Assembly (NCBI GenBank): GCA_905214875.1
Contig: CAJMNR010000014.1
Span: 1-64,000 of the forward strand
Source of the DNA: an uncultured bacterium
GTDB taxonomy: Bacteria > Bacillota > Clostridia > Lachnospirales > Lachnospiraceae
Direction of reading: 5' to 3'
DNA: 64,000 nt
Shown here: positions 54,306 to 63,482 of the stretch, piece by piece
How the letters are laid out: every line of letters starts with the position of its first letter
Numbering within the stretch: position 1 is the first letter of the stretch
The notes under the pieces: model-generated
Databases searched by the model: none
Seen by the model: only the letters and a program-made list of their open reading frames with translations
What the model was told of the DNA's origin: nothing
Position numbers and translations under genes: made by a program

Positions 54306-55694
54306 CTAGACAGGCTGACCTTGTGCTCTATCACGCATGCCGCGTGTTTCTTTTGCTTCTTGAAGTTTTCTCTGATCGATATCATTCTGATTCAATACAT
54401 ATAATCCTTGAATAATATTGAACATAATCAGTGTACTTAAGATGGAACTACCACCACTACTTACTAATGGAAGGGTTACACCAGTGGAAGGGATGAATTT
54501 TGTAACCCCTCCGATTGTTAAGAACACTTGGAATATATACATGATACTAAATCCAAGTGCAATCAGCTTGTAGAATTCCATACGAATTCTCATGGAAATA
54601 TTAATAAACATAATAAAACAGCTGACACAAATTAATACGATACAGATTGCCACAATTCCACCCATCTCTTCGGATATGGCAGAAAAGATAAAGTCAGATT
54701 CTACAACCGGTATACTTGATGGAAGCCCTTTTGTAAGTCCTAAGCCAAACCAGCCGCCTGTACCAATTGCAAATAAGGACTGACAGATCTGGTATCCTTG
54801 CGCATCGATAATTGACCAAGGATCTTTCCATGCAATAACACGTACTCGAACGTGATTAAACAGCTTGTAGGCAACTACAGCTGCTGCAGAACCACCTAAT
54901 GCGCCTGCTATGATATATCTGAAATCGCTTGTTGCAATATAAAGCATAAACAGATATACGATAAAGTAAATCAAGGCGCCACCAAGATCTTTCTCTAATA
55001 CTAATACAATTACATGAAGTGCCGCCAAACAGGTAACCTTAACGACTGCCTTAAAATCCTTTGCCTTGGTCAGACACGAGGCCACGAATAAGACAAACAG
55101 GATTTTGACAAATTCCGATGGCTGCATGGCAAATCCGCCAATGATAATCCAGTTTTTTGCACCATACTGCTCTTTACCAATTACAAATACGAGCATTAGG
55201 CAAATCAAGCCTAGAAAACCATAAATCCATCCGAACTCCTTTAGATATTTGATTTTACTGATACAAACAGGAATAATCATACATCCTAAGAGACCGATCG
55301 TTACAAAAATCAACTGTTTGATTGCTGTCGAATACTTTAATCTTGTCTGCATGATCAAACCAAACGTAATCAACATAAGCATGTTGTTAAAAACAAGCCT
55401 CGACATTCGCTTATATGCCAATTTATACGCAATGATGAAAATTGCAAATATTATGACCTGTATTACGTACAAGGTCGCGCATTTAATCATATCTTCTAGA
55501 GTGTCAGAATATTTTCCAACAAAGATACATACAAAACTAAATGCATGGATTGCAAACATCAAAAACAGTTGAAATCGAAATACTCCTGCCTGCGTTTCCT
55601 TGTTTCTACGGAATACTGTAAAACAATATAGTGTATATACGACAACTAAAATGCTTATGATATACTTACAGATTCCGATAATAATAGTTTCCAT
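54306..55694 (-). CDS. FtsW/RodA/SpoVE-family glycosyltransferase
   Basis: 462 residues with ten or more membrane helices. SEDS motifs: GGFAMQPSEFVKILFVLFVA (about 186-205), the conserved Asp in EKDLGGALIYFIVYLF, ESDFIFSAISEEMG and the C-terminal GVTLPLVSSGGSS. It polymerises glycan from lipid II with a class B PBP. Whether it acts in division or elongation is open. The gene follows the U32 peptidase by 8 bases. Confidence 0.9.
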   Translation of the reverse strand: METIIIGICKYIISILVVVYTLYCFTVFRRNKETQAGVFRFQLFLMFAIHAFSFVCIFVGKYSDTLEDMIKCATLYVIQVIIFAIFIIAYKLAYKRMSRLVFNNMLMLITFGLIMQTRLKYSTAIKQLIFVTIGLLGCMIIPVCISKIKYLKEFGWIYGFLGLICLMLVFVIGKEQYGAKNWIIIGGFAMQPSEFVKILFVLFVASCLTKAKDFKAVVKVTCLAALHVIVLVLEKDLGGALIYFIVYLFMLYIATSDFRYIIAGALGGSAAAVVAYKLFNHVRVRVIAWKDPWSIIDAQGYQICQSLFAIGTGGWFGLGLTKGLPSSIPVVESDFIFSAISEEMGGIVAICIVLICVSCFIMFINISMRIRMEFYKLIALGFSIMYIFQVFLTIGGVTKFIPSTGVTLPLVSSGGSSILSTLIMFNIIQGLYVLNQNDIDQRKLQEAKETRGMRDRAQGQPV

Positions 55695-55702
55695 TCTTTC
55701 AC

Positions 55703-58153
55703 CTACTCTACCCCACGTTTAAAGTGGCCTTTTGTAAAACTCTTTATTTGAAGATTACTAGACTTATTTTCTAAGAATTCAAGGGCATAAGCATGAATAA
55801 TCTCCTCTACCGTATTCTCGTCTTCCACAGTAAAATCTAAACGAATATTACGTGGATGAAGCGATAATACTTCTTTTTTATTATTTGCTAATGCAATTGG
55901 ATCAGCATTATAGATAACATTATAACAATATTTACAATAATTTAATACTATGAAATTCTTATTATAGCGATCTTTGAGTTCGTAAGTGTTTGTCTTATGT
56001 GTACACCCAATCGTGTTCTTTACAACACAGTTTGCAGCTGTCATTAATGGAATATGACCGTAAACGATAAAATCACTTTCCTCTTCTGACATACCTTTTA
56101 ATTCATTAAAGTTCAATTCTACTGGTGTCGTAAAATGATTCAAGCCGCGTTTTTTGTAGAATTCTTGAGCCCATGAGTTCATCGTATACATGCTATAGTC
56201 AAGAATGATCTCCATGCCTTTTAACTTTTCATGCTCTACAAAATACAATTCTTCATAGCTTCGAACTAAGAATCCATCCACATATTCTACAAGTGTAGCA
56301 TCTAGATTAATAAGCTCTTTCTTAAATGCTTCATATGTTTTCTTACGGAACACATGAGGCATTACAAGATAAAATGGTTTTTGTTTCTTTACGACTGTAC
56401 GGCCGATTTCAAAGCCTTCCGTTAATGAGATTTCGTTCATACGGTAGTAAACAGCAGATACTTCCTTACAACGAAGTGCTGCCTTTAATTGTTTCTGATT
56501 TGATACTACGACAACAAGTCCCATTGGTTCCTTGCGTTCTTTCTTATCAGACGTACTTTCTCTTTGTATTTCCTCTATCGTTTCAATTCCTGCTTTTTCT
56601 ACAACATTAGAACGGCGATAACTTGCTGCTATCTCTTCTTCTAACATGGCAATTGCCTGACGACGTAACTCATTGATATGTCCGACTGGAATAAATAAAT
56701 CCCCAACTAGTTCAATATGAAGGTCTTCGAATTCAAATGCCGTTGCATTAGTCTTACGTAATTGCTTTCCAAGCTTTTCTTCACTCGCTGGCTGTTTCTC
56801 CGCTTTTAAAGCACTTTCACCAAATGCCGTAACCGAATGGTCGCGTACTGTAAGTGTAAGGCTTAATGGTTCATTTTCTTTTGCATAAAAGAAACCATTC
56901 ATTTTCACTTTACGATTTACTTTAATATAAGCTTCTGCAATCTGGTTTAATAAGTGCTCGTTCTTTGTACGGAACACTTCATCCCCTTTTTTGAACTTAT
57001 ATCCAAACTTAAAGTTACTTACAATCTTTTCACCTTTTTTAGCAGCATTCTTTAACGTATACTCATATGCCTGTTCCTGGTCTCCCCGAATTTCTAAAAG
57101 ATCCTGTGCATTAACGTCTTCTAACAGCTTGATTGTTGCCTGATTGCCTTGAATCTTATCCACACGTCCAACTAAGACACCATTGTGGTTTGGACGGTTT
57201 GTCGACATCATCTGCTTGCTATTGTGCTGCATATAGTAACCAGTACTAAAGTTTCCTCGATTATAGATGTCCATAATGTTCTTAACATCTTCATCAAACT
57301 CTTTCTTATGCGCCTTAAGATATTCTTCATAACCTTTTTTTCCACGCTCATTATATAAATCGACATATTTACGATATAAATGAGCCACATAGGCTGCATA
57401 TTCCGGACGTTTCATACGACCTTCAATCTTAAAGGAGTCAATTCCAGACTCTACTAACTCAGGAATGATATTTAACGTACACATATCCTTTGGACTTAAA
57501 AGATATGGATTCTCCTTGTCAGAAATAACTTTTCCATTCTCTTTTAATTCATACTGCATACGGCAAGTCTGTGCACAACGGCCACGGTTTCCGCTTCGTC
57601 CTCCAAGCATGCTGCTCATCAAGCATTGTCCAGAATAGCTATAACATAAAGCTCCATGAACAAAGCTTTCGATTTCGAGGTTTGTCGTACTGCGGATATG
57701 TTTGATTTCGTCAAGGTTAAGCTCCCTGCTCGTTACAAGGCGAGTAATTCCGTAGTCCTTGAATAAATCAGCACCTTCTGACATGGTTAATGTCATCTGT
57801 GTAGAGGCATGAATCTGCAGATCTGGAAAATGGCTGTGAATAAAGTTCATTACACCGACATCCTGAACAATTACTGCGTCAAGTCCTTCTTCATATGGAC
57901 GACGTAAATAGTTTAACAGGCTGTCCTCAATTTCCTTATCCTTAAGCAATGTATTAACCGTTAAGAATAACTGCTTTCCATGTAAATGCACATACCTTAT
58001 TGCTTTAATCAATTCTTCCTCGTCAAAATTATTTGCATATGCTCTTGCTCCAAACATTGCTCCACCTACGTAAACGGCATCACAACCGCCATTGATGGTT
58101 GCAACTAATGTCTCATATGATCCTGCGGGAGCAAGTATCTCAATTTGTCTCAT
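55703..58153 (-). CDS. U32-family peptidase-like protein
   Basis: 816 residues from the ATG after ATAGGAGA. N-terminal U32 domain: RQIEILAPAGSYETLVATIN and the Cys signature ALCYSYSGQCLMSSMLGGRS then GNRGRCAQTCR (about 162-195), with IEGRMKRPEYA. A DUF3656-type middle and C-terminal domain with a C-x-x-C (KYCYN) follows. Relatives (TrhP, RlhA) act in RNA hydroxylation with Fe-S clusters rather than as proteases. Likely co-transcribed with ftsW-like gene. Confidence 0.88.
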   Translation of the reverse strand: MRQIEILAPAGSYETLVATINGGCDAVYVGGAMFGARAYANNFDEEELIKAIRYVHLHGKQLFLTVNTLLKDKEIEDSLLNYLRRPYEEGLDAVIVQDVGVMNFIHSHFPDLQIHASTQMTLTMSEGADLFKDYGITRLVTSRELNLDEIKHIRSTTNLEIESFVHGALCYSYSGQCLMSSMLGGRSGNRGRCAQTCRMQYELKENGKVISDKENPYLLSPKDMCTLNIIPELVESGIDSFKIEGRMKRPEYAAYVAHLYRKYVDLYNERGKKGYEEYLKAHKKEFDEDVKNIMDIYNRGNFSTGYYMQHNSKQMMSTNRPNHNGVLVGRVDKIQGNQATIKLLEDVNAQDLLEIRGDQEQAYEYTLKNAAKKGEKIVSNFKFGYKFKKGDEVFRTKNEHLLNQIAEAYIKVNRKVKMNGFFYAKENEPLSLTLTVRDHSVTAFGESALKAEKQPASEEKLGKQLRKTNATAFEFEDLHIELVGDLFIPVGHINELRRQAIAMLEEEIAASYRRSNVVEKAGIETIEEIQRESTSDKKERKEPMGLVVVVSNQKQLKAALRCKEVSAVYYRMNEISLTEGFEIGRTVVKKQKPFYLVMPHVFRKKTYEAFKKELINLDATLVEYVDGFLVRSYEELYFVEHEKLKGMEIILDYSMYTMNSWAQEFYKKRGLNHFTTPVELNFNELKGMSEEESDFIVYGHIPLMTAANCVVKNTIGCTHKTNTYELKDRYNKNFIVLNYCKYCYNVIYNADPIALANNKKEVLSLHPRNIRLDFTVEDENTVEEIIHAYALEFLENKSSNLQIKSFTKGHFKRGVE

Positions 58154-58247
58154 AAAATCTCCTATCTCAATAAACAAAGTCTCATCAGCGCTGCTGACAT
58201 CTTCCTTTGCATTTATACATATCTTAGCTTTCTGCGTTTTAGAAAGC

Positions 58248-58304
58248 CTTTATTAATGCATAGAGGACTTCTTTCACAAAGAAGTTTTCTATGCATTAAT
58301 AAAG
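58248..58304. repeat. Long hairpin 3
   Basis: CTTTATTAATGCATAGA / TCTATGCATTAATAAAG, extended inwards by GACTTCTTT / AAAGAAGT, about 25 pairs around a 3-base loop. Between zapA and the U32 gene. Confidence 0.85.
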
Positions 58305-58338
58305 AGACTGCCAAGGTTCCCCATGCACAGCCTCTTAT
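58305..58338 (-). terminator. Terminator of zapA
   Basis: GAGGCTG ... CAGTCTC stem (one G-U pair) then TTTATT on the minus strand, merging into hairpin 3. Confidence 0.6.
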
Positions 58339-58346
58339 CTTAAATA

Positions 58347-58754
58347 TTACTGTCTAGTTATATCAAGCTTTGTCTCAAGCTCGGTAATCCTCTTAATTGC
58401 TTCGTTGTATTGTTGTTCTAACTCACGATAAGATGTTTGTAATTCTTCTAACTGCGTCTGCTTGCTAATATTCTCATGCTTTAGTTCAAACAAATCATTG
58501 TCTGTTTCAGACTGTCTGTCCATCAATTCCTTGATCTTATCATTCGCTTTAAAATAATCATCCGCAATATTGATATCCAGAAGTACATTCTTCATATCAA
58601 ATTCCAAATTACGGTACCATTCTTCACTCTTTAAGGTGGCTACTTTCCGATTAATATAAGATGCTACCTTTTCTAAATACTCAGCACTTTCTGAACCGCA
58701 AATAACATACTTCTTATTATTAATTATGACTTCTACATCTGTTTTTTGACCCAT
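58347..58754 (-). CDS. zapA: Cell division protein ZapA
   Basis: 135 residues. VEVIINNKKYVICGSESAEY then LEKVASYINRKVATLKSEE is the ZapA globular head (about 5-60); the rest is a coiled coil (about 70-133). ZapA binds and bundles FtsZ. Its position next to cell wall genes fits. The family in clostridia is a little longer than in Bacillus because of the coiled coil. Confidence 0.88.
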   Translation of the reverse strand: MGQKTDVEVIINNKKYVICGSESAEYLEKVASYINRKVATLKSEEWYRNLEFDMKNVLLDINIADDYFKANDKIKELMDRQSETDNDLFELKHENISKQTQLEELQTSYRELEQQYNEAIKRITELETKLDITRQ

Positions 58755-58855
58755 GTACTTCGCCCCTTACCAGAGTTTTATCGTATTACTTGTTATAAAT
58801 ACTAAATACATGGTAATTATACCATAACTTTATCATATGACAAGTCTAAACTTGG

Positions 58856-59854
58856 CTATACGATCTTATCAAGTCCAAAATGGTCGTATGCAAGATCCGT
58901 TACGACTCTACCTCTTGGCGTACGCTCAATTAACCCATTCTGGATCAAATATGGCTCATATACATCTTCAATCGTCGTACTATCTTCCCCGATTGCTGCT
59001 GCAATCGTATCTAGGCCGACTGGTCTTCCATTGAACTTCTGGATCATGGTTAACAAGATTTCTCGATCGATGTTATCTAGTCCTAACTTATCCACTTCCA
59101 ATAAATCCAATGCAAAATCTGCAACTTTTTTCGTTATCACGCCGTCATATTTTACCTGTGCAAAATCTCTGACACGTTTTAACAGACGGTTTGCAAGTCT
59201 AGGGGTTCCTCGGGAACGCTTCGCAAGTTCTCTTGCTCCATCCTCTTCAATCTCCACATTCAATACTTTGGCTGATCGGATGATAATGTCCGTAAGTTCT
59301 TCTTTTGTATAGAATTCCAAACGGTTTACTACACCAAAACGATCACGAAGCGGTGCGGTAAGCATACCTGCTCTCGTTGTCGCACCAACTAATGTAAACT
59401 TTGGAAGGTCCAGACGAATGGATCTTGCAGTCGCTCCCTTACCAATTACGATATCGATTGCATAATCCTCCATTGCCGGATATAGAACTTCCTCCACCTG
59501 ACGGTTAAGTCTGTGAATCTCATCGACAAACAATAAGTCTCCATCTTGAAGATTATTAAGAATTGCCGCCATCTCTCCTGGCTTTTCAATTGCAGGCCCA
59601 CTTGTAATCTTGATATTAACATTCATCTCATTGGCAATGATGCTGGCAAGCGTTGTCTTACCAAGTCCTGGCGGTCCATATAAAAGTACGTGGTCTAAAG
59701 ATTCCTTTCTCGCCTTTGCAGCTTCGATATAAATCTTTAAGTTGTCCTTTACTTTCTTCTGACCGATATAATCCTGTAACAATTGTGGACGTAAATGGTT
59801 TTCTATCTTCTGGTCTTCTTCCATAAATTCTGTCGTTATGACACGATTATTCAT
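58856..59854 (-). CDS. ruvB: Holliday junction branch migration ATPase RuvB
   Basis: 332 residues. Walker A GPPGLGKTTLA (about 61-71), Walker B LLFVDEIHRL (about 108-117), sensor 1 LVGATTRAG and sensor 2 RGTPRLANRLLKR. With RuvA it drives branch migration in recombinational repair. Second gene of ruvAB, 37 bases after ruvA. No ruvC nearby, as expected for Firmicutes. Confidence 0.97.
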   Translation of the reverse strand: MNNRVITTEFMEEDQKIENHLRPQLLQDYIGQKKVKDNLKIYIEAAKARKESLDHVLLYGPPGLGKTTLASIIANEMNVNIKITSGPAIEKPGEMAAILNNLQDGDLLFVDEIHRLNRQVEEVLYPAMEDYAIDIVIGKGATARSIRLDLPKFTLVGATTRAGMLTAPLRDRFGVVNRLEFYTKEELTDIIIRSAKVLNVEIEEDGARELAKRSRGTPRLANRLLKRVRDFAQVKYDGVITKKVADFALDLLEVDKLGLDNIDREILLTMIQKFNGRPVGLDTIAAAIGEDSTTIEDVYEPYLIQNGLIERTPRGRVVTDLAYDHFGLDKIV

Positions 59855-59891
59855 TATAATTCAAACCTTTCTTACGTTCTTGTCTATATCT

Positions 59892-60524
59892 TTAGAATAA
59901 GCTCATTTTCTTCAAACTTTGTTTTAATACTTCTTCCACGTCAGTAGTGTCCGTAATAAATACCTGTCTTACTGCCTTTAATGCGTCCGTATTGGAGTAT
60001 CCTAACGCTACAAGAGCTTGTACTGCTTCGTTGCGAATCTCTTTTGGATCATGGATTCCTAATGCTTTCGTCATCTCTGTCTGAACAGGTTCTTTCGCTA
60101 ATCTGCTTTCAAATGCATCTTCTAATTTTAATTTATCTTTCAGTTCTAAAATAAGCTTGCTTGCAGTCTTAGGTCCAATTCCCGGTGCCTTCGCAATCGC
60201 TTTGGCATCATCAGCAAGTACGGCAAAACGTAAATCGTCTGTCGTAAGCGTGGAAAGGATTCCAAGAGCTGCCTTAGGACCGATTCCATTGACTGTGATT
60301 AATAGCTTAAATACGTTCAAATCATCTCTCGACGCAAATCCATATAAGTTCATTGCATCTTCACGCACATACAAATAGGTATGTATACGTATTTCTTCAC
60401 CAACGTTAGGGAGTTCTTCTAATATAGAAGCGGGTACGCGGATCTCATAGCCGATTCCTCCTGCTTCTACTACGATACACTCCTCTGATATATATTCTAA
60501 TTCACCTTTAATAAATGCTATCAT
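59892..60524 (-). CDS. ruvA: Holliday junction DNA helicase subunit RuvA
   Basis: 210 residues. OB-fold N terminus (MIAFIKGELEYISEECIVVE), HhH motifs LITVNGIGPKAALGIL and IAKAPGIGPKTASKLIL, and the C-terminal RuvB-binding domain EVLKQSLKKM. AAGGAG precedes the ATG. First gene of the SOS-regulated ruvAB operon. Confidence 0.97.
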   Translation of the reverse strand: MIAFIKGELEYISEECIVVEAGGIGYEIRVPASILEELPNVGEEIRIHTYLYVREDAMNLYGFASRDDLNVFKLLITVNGIGPKAALGILSTLTTDDLRFAVLADDAKAIAKAPGIGPKTASKLILELKDKLKLEDAFESRLAKEPVQTEMTKALGIHDPKEIRNEAVQALVALGYSNTDALKAVRQVFITDTTDVEEVLKQSLKKMSLF

Positions 60525-60550
60525 AATAACTCCTTAACTTTTATTATTTA

Positions 60551-60579
60551 ATAATAGAACAATAGTTCGGTCTTGTCAA
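60551..60579 (-). promoter_or_regulatory. ruvAB promoter with LexA (SOS) box
   Basis: TTGACA (60574-60579), 17-base spacer, TATTAT (60551-60556). GAACAATAGTTC at 60557-60568, inside the spacer, matches the Firmicute LexA box GAAC-N4-GTTC, so RNA polymerase binding would be blocked until DNA damage. Confidence 0.85.
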
Positions 60580-60719
60580 TAAAAACGCCGTATTCTAAGA
60601 TAGAACAAGTGTATAAAAAAATTTTTTATTTACCGTGTGGCTTTTTTTATTGTTGCAGAGTATTACTAGTGTAACACCATTTATGACAAACTATTTTTGG
60701 CACAAGAGGAGGAATCAAT

Positions 60720-61229
60720 GTGTATGATCCAACACAAGATATCAATGCAAAAATCGACTATGTTGTAGACCGCTACAAAAACATGGTATATCGAATTGCA
60801 ATGAATCAAGTGAAAAACCAAGCAGACGCTGACGACGTCTTTCAGGAAGTATTTTTAAAATACATTACATACGTTGGAAAAGCCGGTTCGAAGGAACCTT
60901 TCGCCAGTAAGGAACATGAGAAGGCCTGGCTGATCCGTGTCACACTGAATGTGTGTATTTCCCATTTAAAAAATGCATGGAACAAGAAAGTAATACCACT
61001 TACGGAAGATATTCCGATCCGAGATAAGGAAGACCGTGAGCTTTATCAAGTAGTATTAAAACTCCCACAAAAATATCGAACTGTTATTCATTTATTTTAT
61101 TACGAAGACATGTCAGTTCGTGACATCAGCAACTTGTTAGAAATCAAAGAATCCACGATTCGTGAGCAGTTGACACGAGCGAGACGGCTTCTAAAGAAAT
61201 ATCTGAAAGGAGATTACGATTATGTTTAG
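60720..61229 (+). CDS. ECF-type sigma factor
   Basis: 169 residues from a GTG start 7 bases after GAGGAGG; an ATG two bases earlier opens the wrong frame. Sigma-2 region: DDVFQEVFLKYITYV; sigma-4: LPQKYRTVIHLFYYEDMSVR then DISNLLEIKESTIREQLTRA. It overlaps the next gene by 8 bases. Autoregulation is usual for such factors, but no target promoter motif was identified. Confidence 0.92.
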   Translation: MYDPTQDINAKIDYVVDRYKNMVYRIAMNQVKNQADADDVFQEVFLKYITYVGKAGSKEPFASKEHEKAWLIRVTLNVCISHLKNAWNKKVIPLTEDIPIRDKEDRELYQVVLKLPQKYRTVIHLFYYEDMSVRDISNLLEIKESTIREQLTRARRLLKKYLKGDYDYV

Positions 61230-62607
61230 AAAACATTATGAAGATGCAAATCACAATTTTACTCCTAGTCCACATCTGATCAATGATACAAAACAGAAAA
61301 TGTATGAACAAATGCTCGATATTGAATTTTCCGATACTACTTCCCTCTCTGAAGAGAAACAGCCGGAGGAAATCCGCATTCCATCCAAGCTTGATTCCCT
61401 TCGTAAACGAAAACTATCCAATCACATTAAACTGGCTTGTTCCTTAGCTTCCTGTACGGCTTTAATCGTGGCTTCTGCAATTACGTGTAATCACTTTTTT
61501 CATAAAGATTCTTATGAATCAAATACACATATCGTTGCCACTGGTTCACCTGATGCTACTAGTTCCTCCGATCTTTCCAAATGGTATGGCAATTATTCTG
61601 GAGCAGGCGACAGCTCCTTGCTTTCTATTTCGAAATCGGACGACCATAGCTTTCATTTCGCACTTGACGTAAAAGATGGCGATACAAAGATAAATTTTAA
61701 AGGAGTTGCCGTTATGACAAGTTCTTCTGTAGCCACTTTTAGCGATGATTCAGGCACAACCATTGAATTTTCTTTTAAAGATGGATTCATTCATGTTGAG
61801 AGGAACCCTTCTGATCAACTGAGTGATAAGGTTAGTGAGATTGGGGATTTTATAAATATAGATGGCGACATTGATTTATCGACAACAGAATACTTCTCAA
61901 AGCCAAGAAAGTTTGCCAGTGGTAAAACATATAAAATCGATATCAACAATGATGGCAAGGCAGATACTATCAAGTACGAACATGGTATTTTAACCATCAA
62001 TGACTATAAAAATGACTTTGCAGCCAATAGCTCTGAAGGCCTTGACGATACTTGTTTTTACTTGGTTGATATCGATAATTCCGATAATGTAACCGACCTG
62101 CTTATTTACGACCAAGGTCCAAGCAATGATCCAACCCTTACTAGTATTTACTATTTAAATGATCGAGAGGTTAAAACATCCGGACTTTCCTGTGATATTG
62201 ACAATCTCACATTTAATACTAAAGGTACCATCAACGGGATGATTCGTTTATCCGTATTACAAACATGGTATGGATATGCTAGTTGGAGTTATTCCAAGGG
62301 TACGATCTGGTTAAATGAACAGTCGATGTATTTTCCAGTTGAGCAAAGTCTTTACAATCCCGATGCTTCTTCTGTCAAGCTAACGAAACCGATTACGCTT
62401 TATGAATCAGCGGATCAAAAAAGTAACCGTGTTGTAATGAAGCCACAAACGGTAAGCTTTTCACAGACAGACAACAAGCATTGGGTTAAGGTTGAAGGGA
62501 TTTCTGATGGTACAAGTGGATGGCTCTATGTCACTGACTTTGACCTCATACCGCCAACCAATGAGGAAGCCACCGAGTATTTTGATAACTTATGGATGGC
62601 TGATTAA
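61222..62607 (+). CDS. Membrane-anchored anti-sigma-like protein
   Basis: 461 residues, translationally coupled to the sigma gene. Cytoplasmic N terminus (1-66) with a DTKQKMYEQM helix, one membrane helix (about 70-91), then a large external part: a beta domain (about 115-225), a VCBS/FG-GAP-like stretch with DINNDGKADTIKYEHG and DIDNSDNVTDLLIYDQG (Ca-binding type Asp lines) and a C-terminal SH3-like domain (VKLTKPITLYESADQKSNRV). It probably senses wall or ion conditions and holds the sigma factor. Confidence 0.72.
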   Translation: MFRKHYEDANHNFTPSPHLINDTKQKMYEQMLDIEFSDTTSLSEEKQPEEIRIPSKLDSLRKRKLSNHIKLACSLASCTALIVASAITCNHFFHKDSYESNTHIVATGSPDATSSSDLSKWYGNYSGAGDSSLLSISKSDDHSFHFALDVKDGDTKINFKGVAVMTSSSVATFSDDSGTTIEFSFKDGFIHVERNPSDQLSDKVSEIGDFINIDGDIDLSTTEYFSKPRKFASGKTYKIDINNDGKADTIKYEHGILTINDYKNDFAANSSEGLDDTCFYLVDIDNSDNVTDLLIYDQGPSNDPTLTSIYYLNDREVKTSGLSCDIDNLTFNTKGTINGMIRLSVLQTWYGYASWSYSKGTIWLNEQSMYFPVEQSLYNPDASSVKLTKPITLYESADQKSNRVVMKPQTVSFSQTDNKHWVKVEGISDGTSGWLYVTDFDLIPPTNEEATEYFDNLWMAD

Positions 62608-62760
62608 TTGTTCCTTGTAAATCATGTATACTCTTTCTGCAAATTGATTATACACTTTGGCTGTCGCACTTTAAGGATTAAGATTTTTTTAAGAAAAATC
62701 ACTACAATTCCCGATGCGCCAGCCATTTCCCAAGAATAGAAAAGCCCTCTCTCTTTTTCT

Positions 62761-63279
62761 TTATTCATTCTTTGAATTATCAAACAATAAAACGTCTCCT
62801 AATGTTCCATCTTCATACTCTGCGTCTGGGCAATTCTTAATTACTTCGTAGTTTCCATTTGTATAGTTACTTACAACTTTATCCCAAAAGTACACCGATG
62901 CGATATTCTTTGGATGTCTTGCTAGCTGCCATTTGCCATGATGGTTGTCAAAAGCTAATACTGCTGCCTTGCTTCCCACCCCATATCTACGATATTTATA
63001 CATAACAAAGAATTCTGAAATCACGAAATCCGTTGGTTTGTCTGACACCTCTGGATAATCATTTACCATGACGAATCCTGCAAGTTGGTCATCCACCTTG
63101 ATAAAATAAGGGAATCGTTTTTCCTCTGTCCAATAACAATCCAGATAATCGTATCCATATAGACCAAGCTTGTTCACGTCACGCTGATTCCACTGAGAAA
63201 ATTCATATTCATATTTTTCCATCAGATTCTTAAGAATTTCTTTTTCATCTACCCTTACTTCTTCTAATTTAATCTCCAT
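62761..63279 (-). CDS. GNAT-family acetyltransferase
   Basis: 172 residues. ENLMEKYEYEFSQW, VDDQLAGFVMV, then SEFFVMYKYRRYGVGSKAAV (acetyl-CoA loop, about 92-111). The R-Y-G-V-G form of the loop is typical. Its start overlaps the small membrane protein gene upstream by 11 bases, so they are coupled. Substrate unknown. Confidence 0.82.
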   Translation of the reverse strand: MEIKLEEVRVDEKEILKNLMEKYEYEFSQWNQRDVNKLGLYGYDYLDCYWTEEKRFPYFIKVDDQLAGFVMVNDYPEVSDKPTDFVISEFFVMYKYRRYGVGSKAAVLAFDNHHGKWQLARHPKNIASVYFWDKVVSNYTNGNYEVIKNCPDAEYEDGTLGDVLLFDNSKNE

Positions 63280-63451
63280 GTTCTTCCCCTGTCTTATTCT
63301 TTATTCTAAGAGCATTTCCTAGGCAAAGGCCTAAAGCAATTCCTATGGCCAGCTGATGAAACGCGATTCCAAAACCCACGCCAAAACATAGGCCAATCCC
63401 TATATACTCCCATTCTTTTTTTCGTTTTTGTTCTTTCTTTTCCATTGTCAT
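63269..63451 (-). CDS. Small glycine-zipper membrane protein
   Basis: 60 residues. Charged N terminus (KKEQKRKKEW), then GIGLCFGVGFGIAFHQLAIG and IALGLCLGNALR: two short Gly-rich helices like a glycine zipper. GAGG precedes the first ATG; a second ATG two codons on is also possible. Occurs as an operon with the GNAT gene. Function unknown. Confidence 0.6.
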   Translation of the reverse strand: MTMEKKEQKRKKEWEYIGIGLCFGVGFGIAFHQLAIGIALGLCLGNALRIKNKTGEEHGD

Positions 63452-63482
63452 ATATCCTCACTAATTTATGTCAATTTTTAGT

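Noticed and set aside
60718..60768. ATG start just before the sigma factor
   Set aside because: It opens a 16-codon frame; the GTG two bases on gives the conserved sigma protein.
62608..62760. Terminator between the anti-sigma and acetyltransferase genes
   Set aside because: Only a weak AGAAAAG/CTTTTTCT pairing was seen; not convincing enough to annotate.
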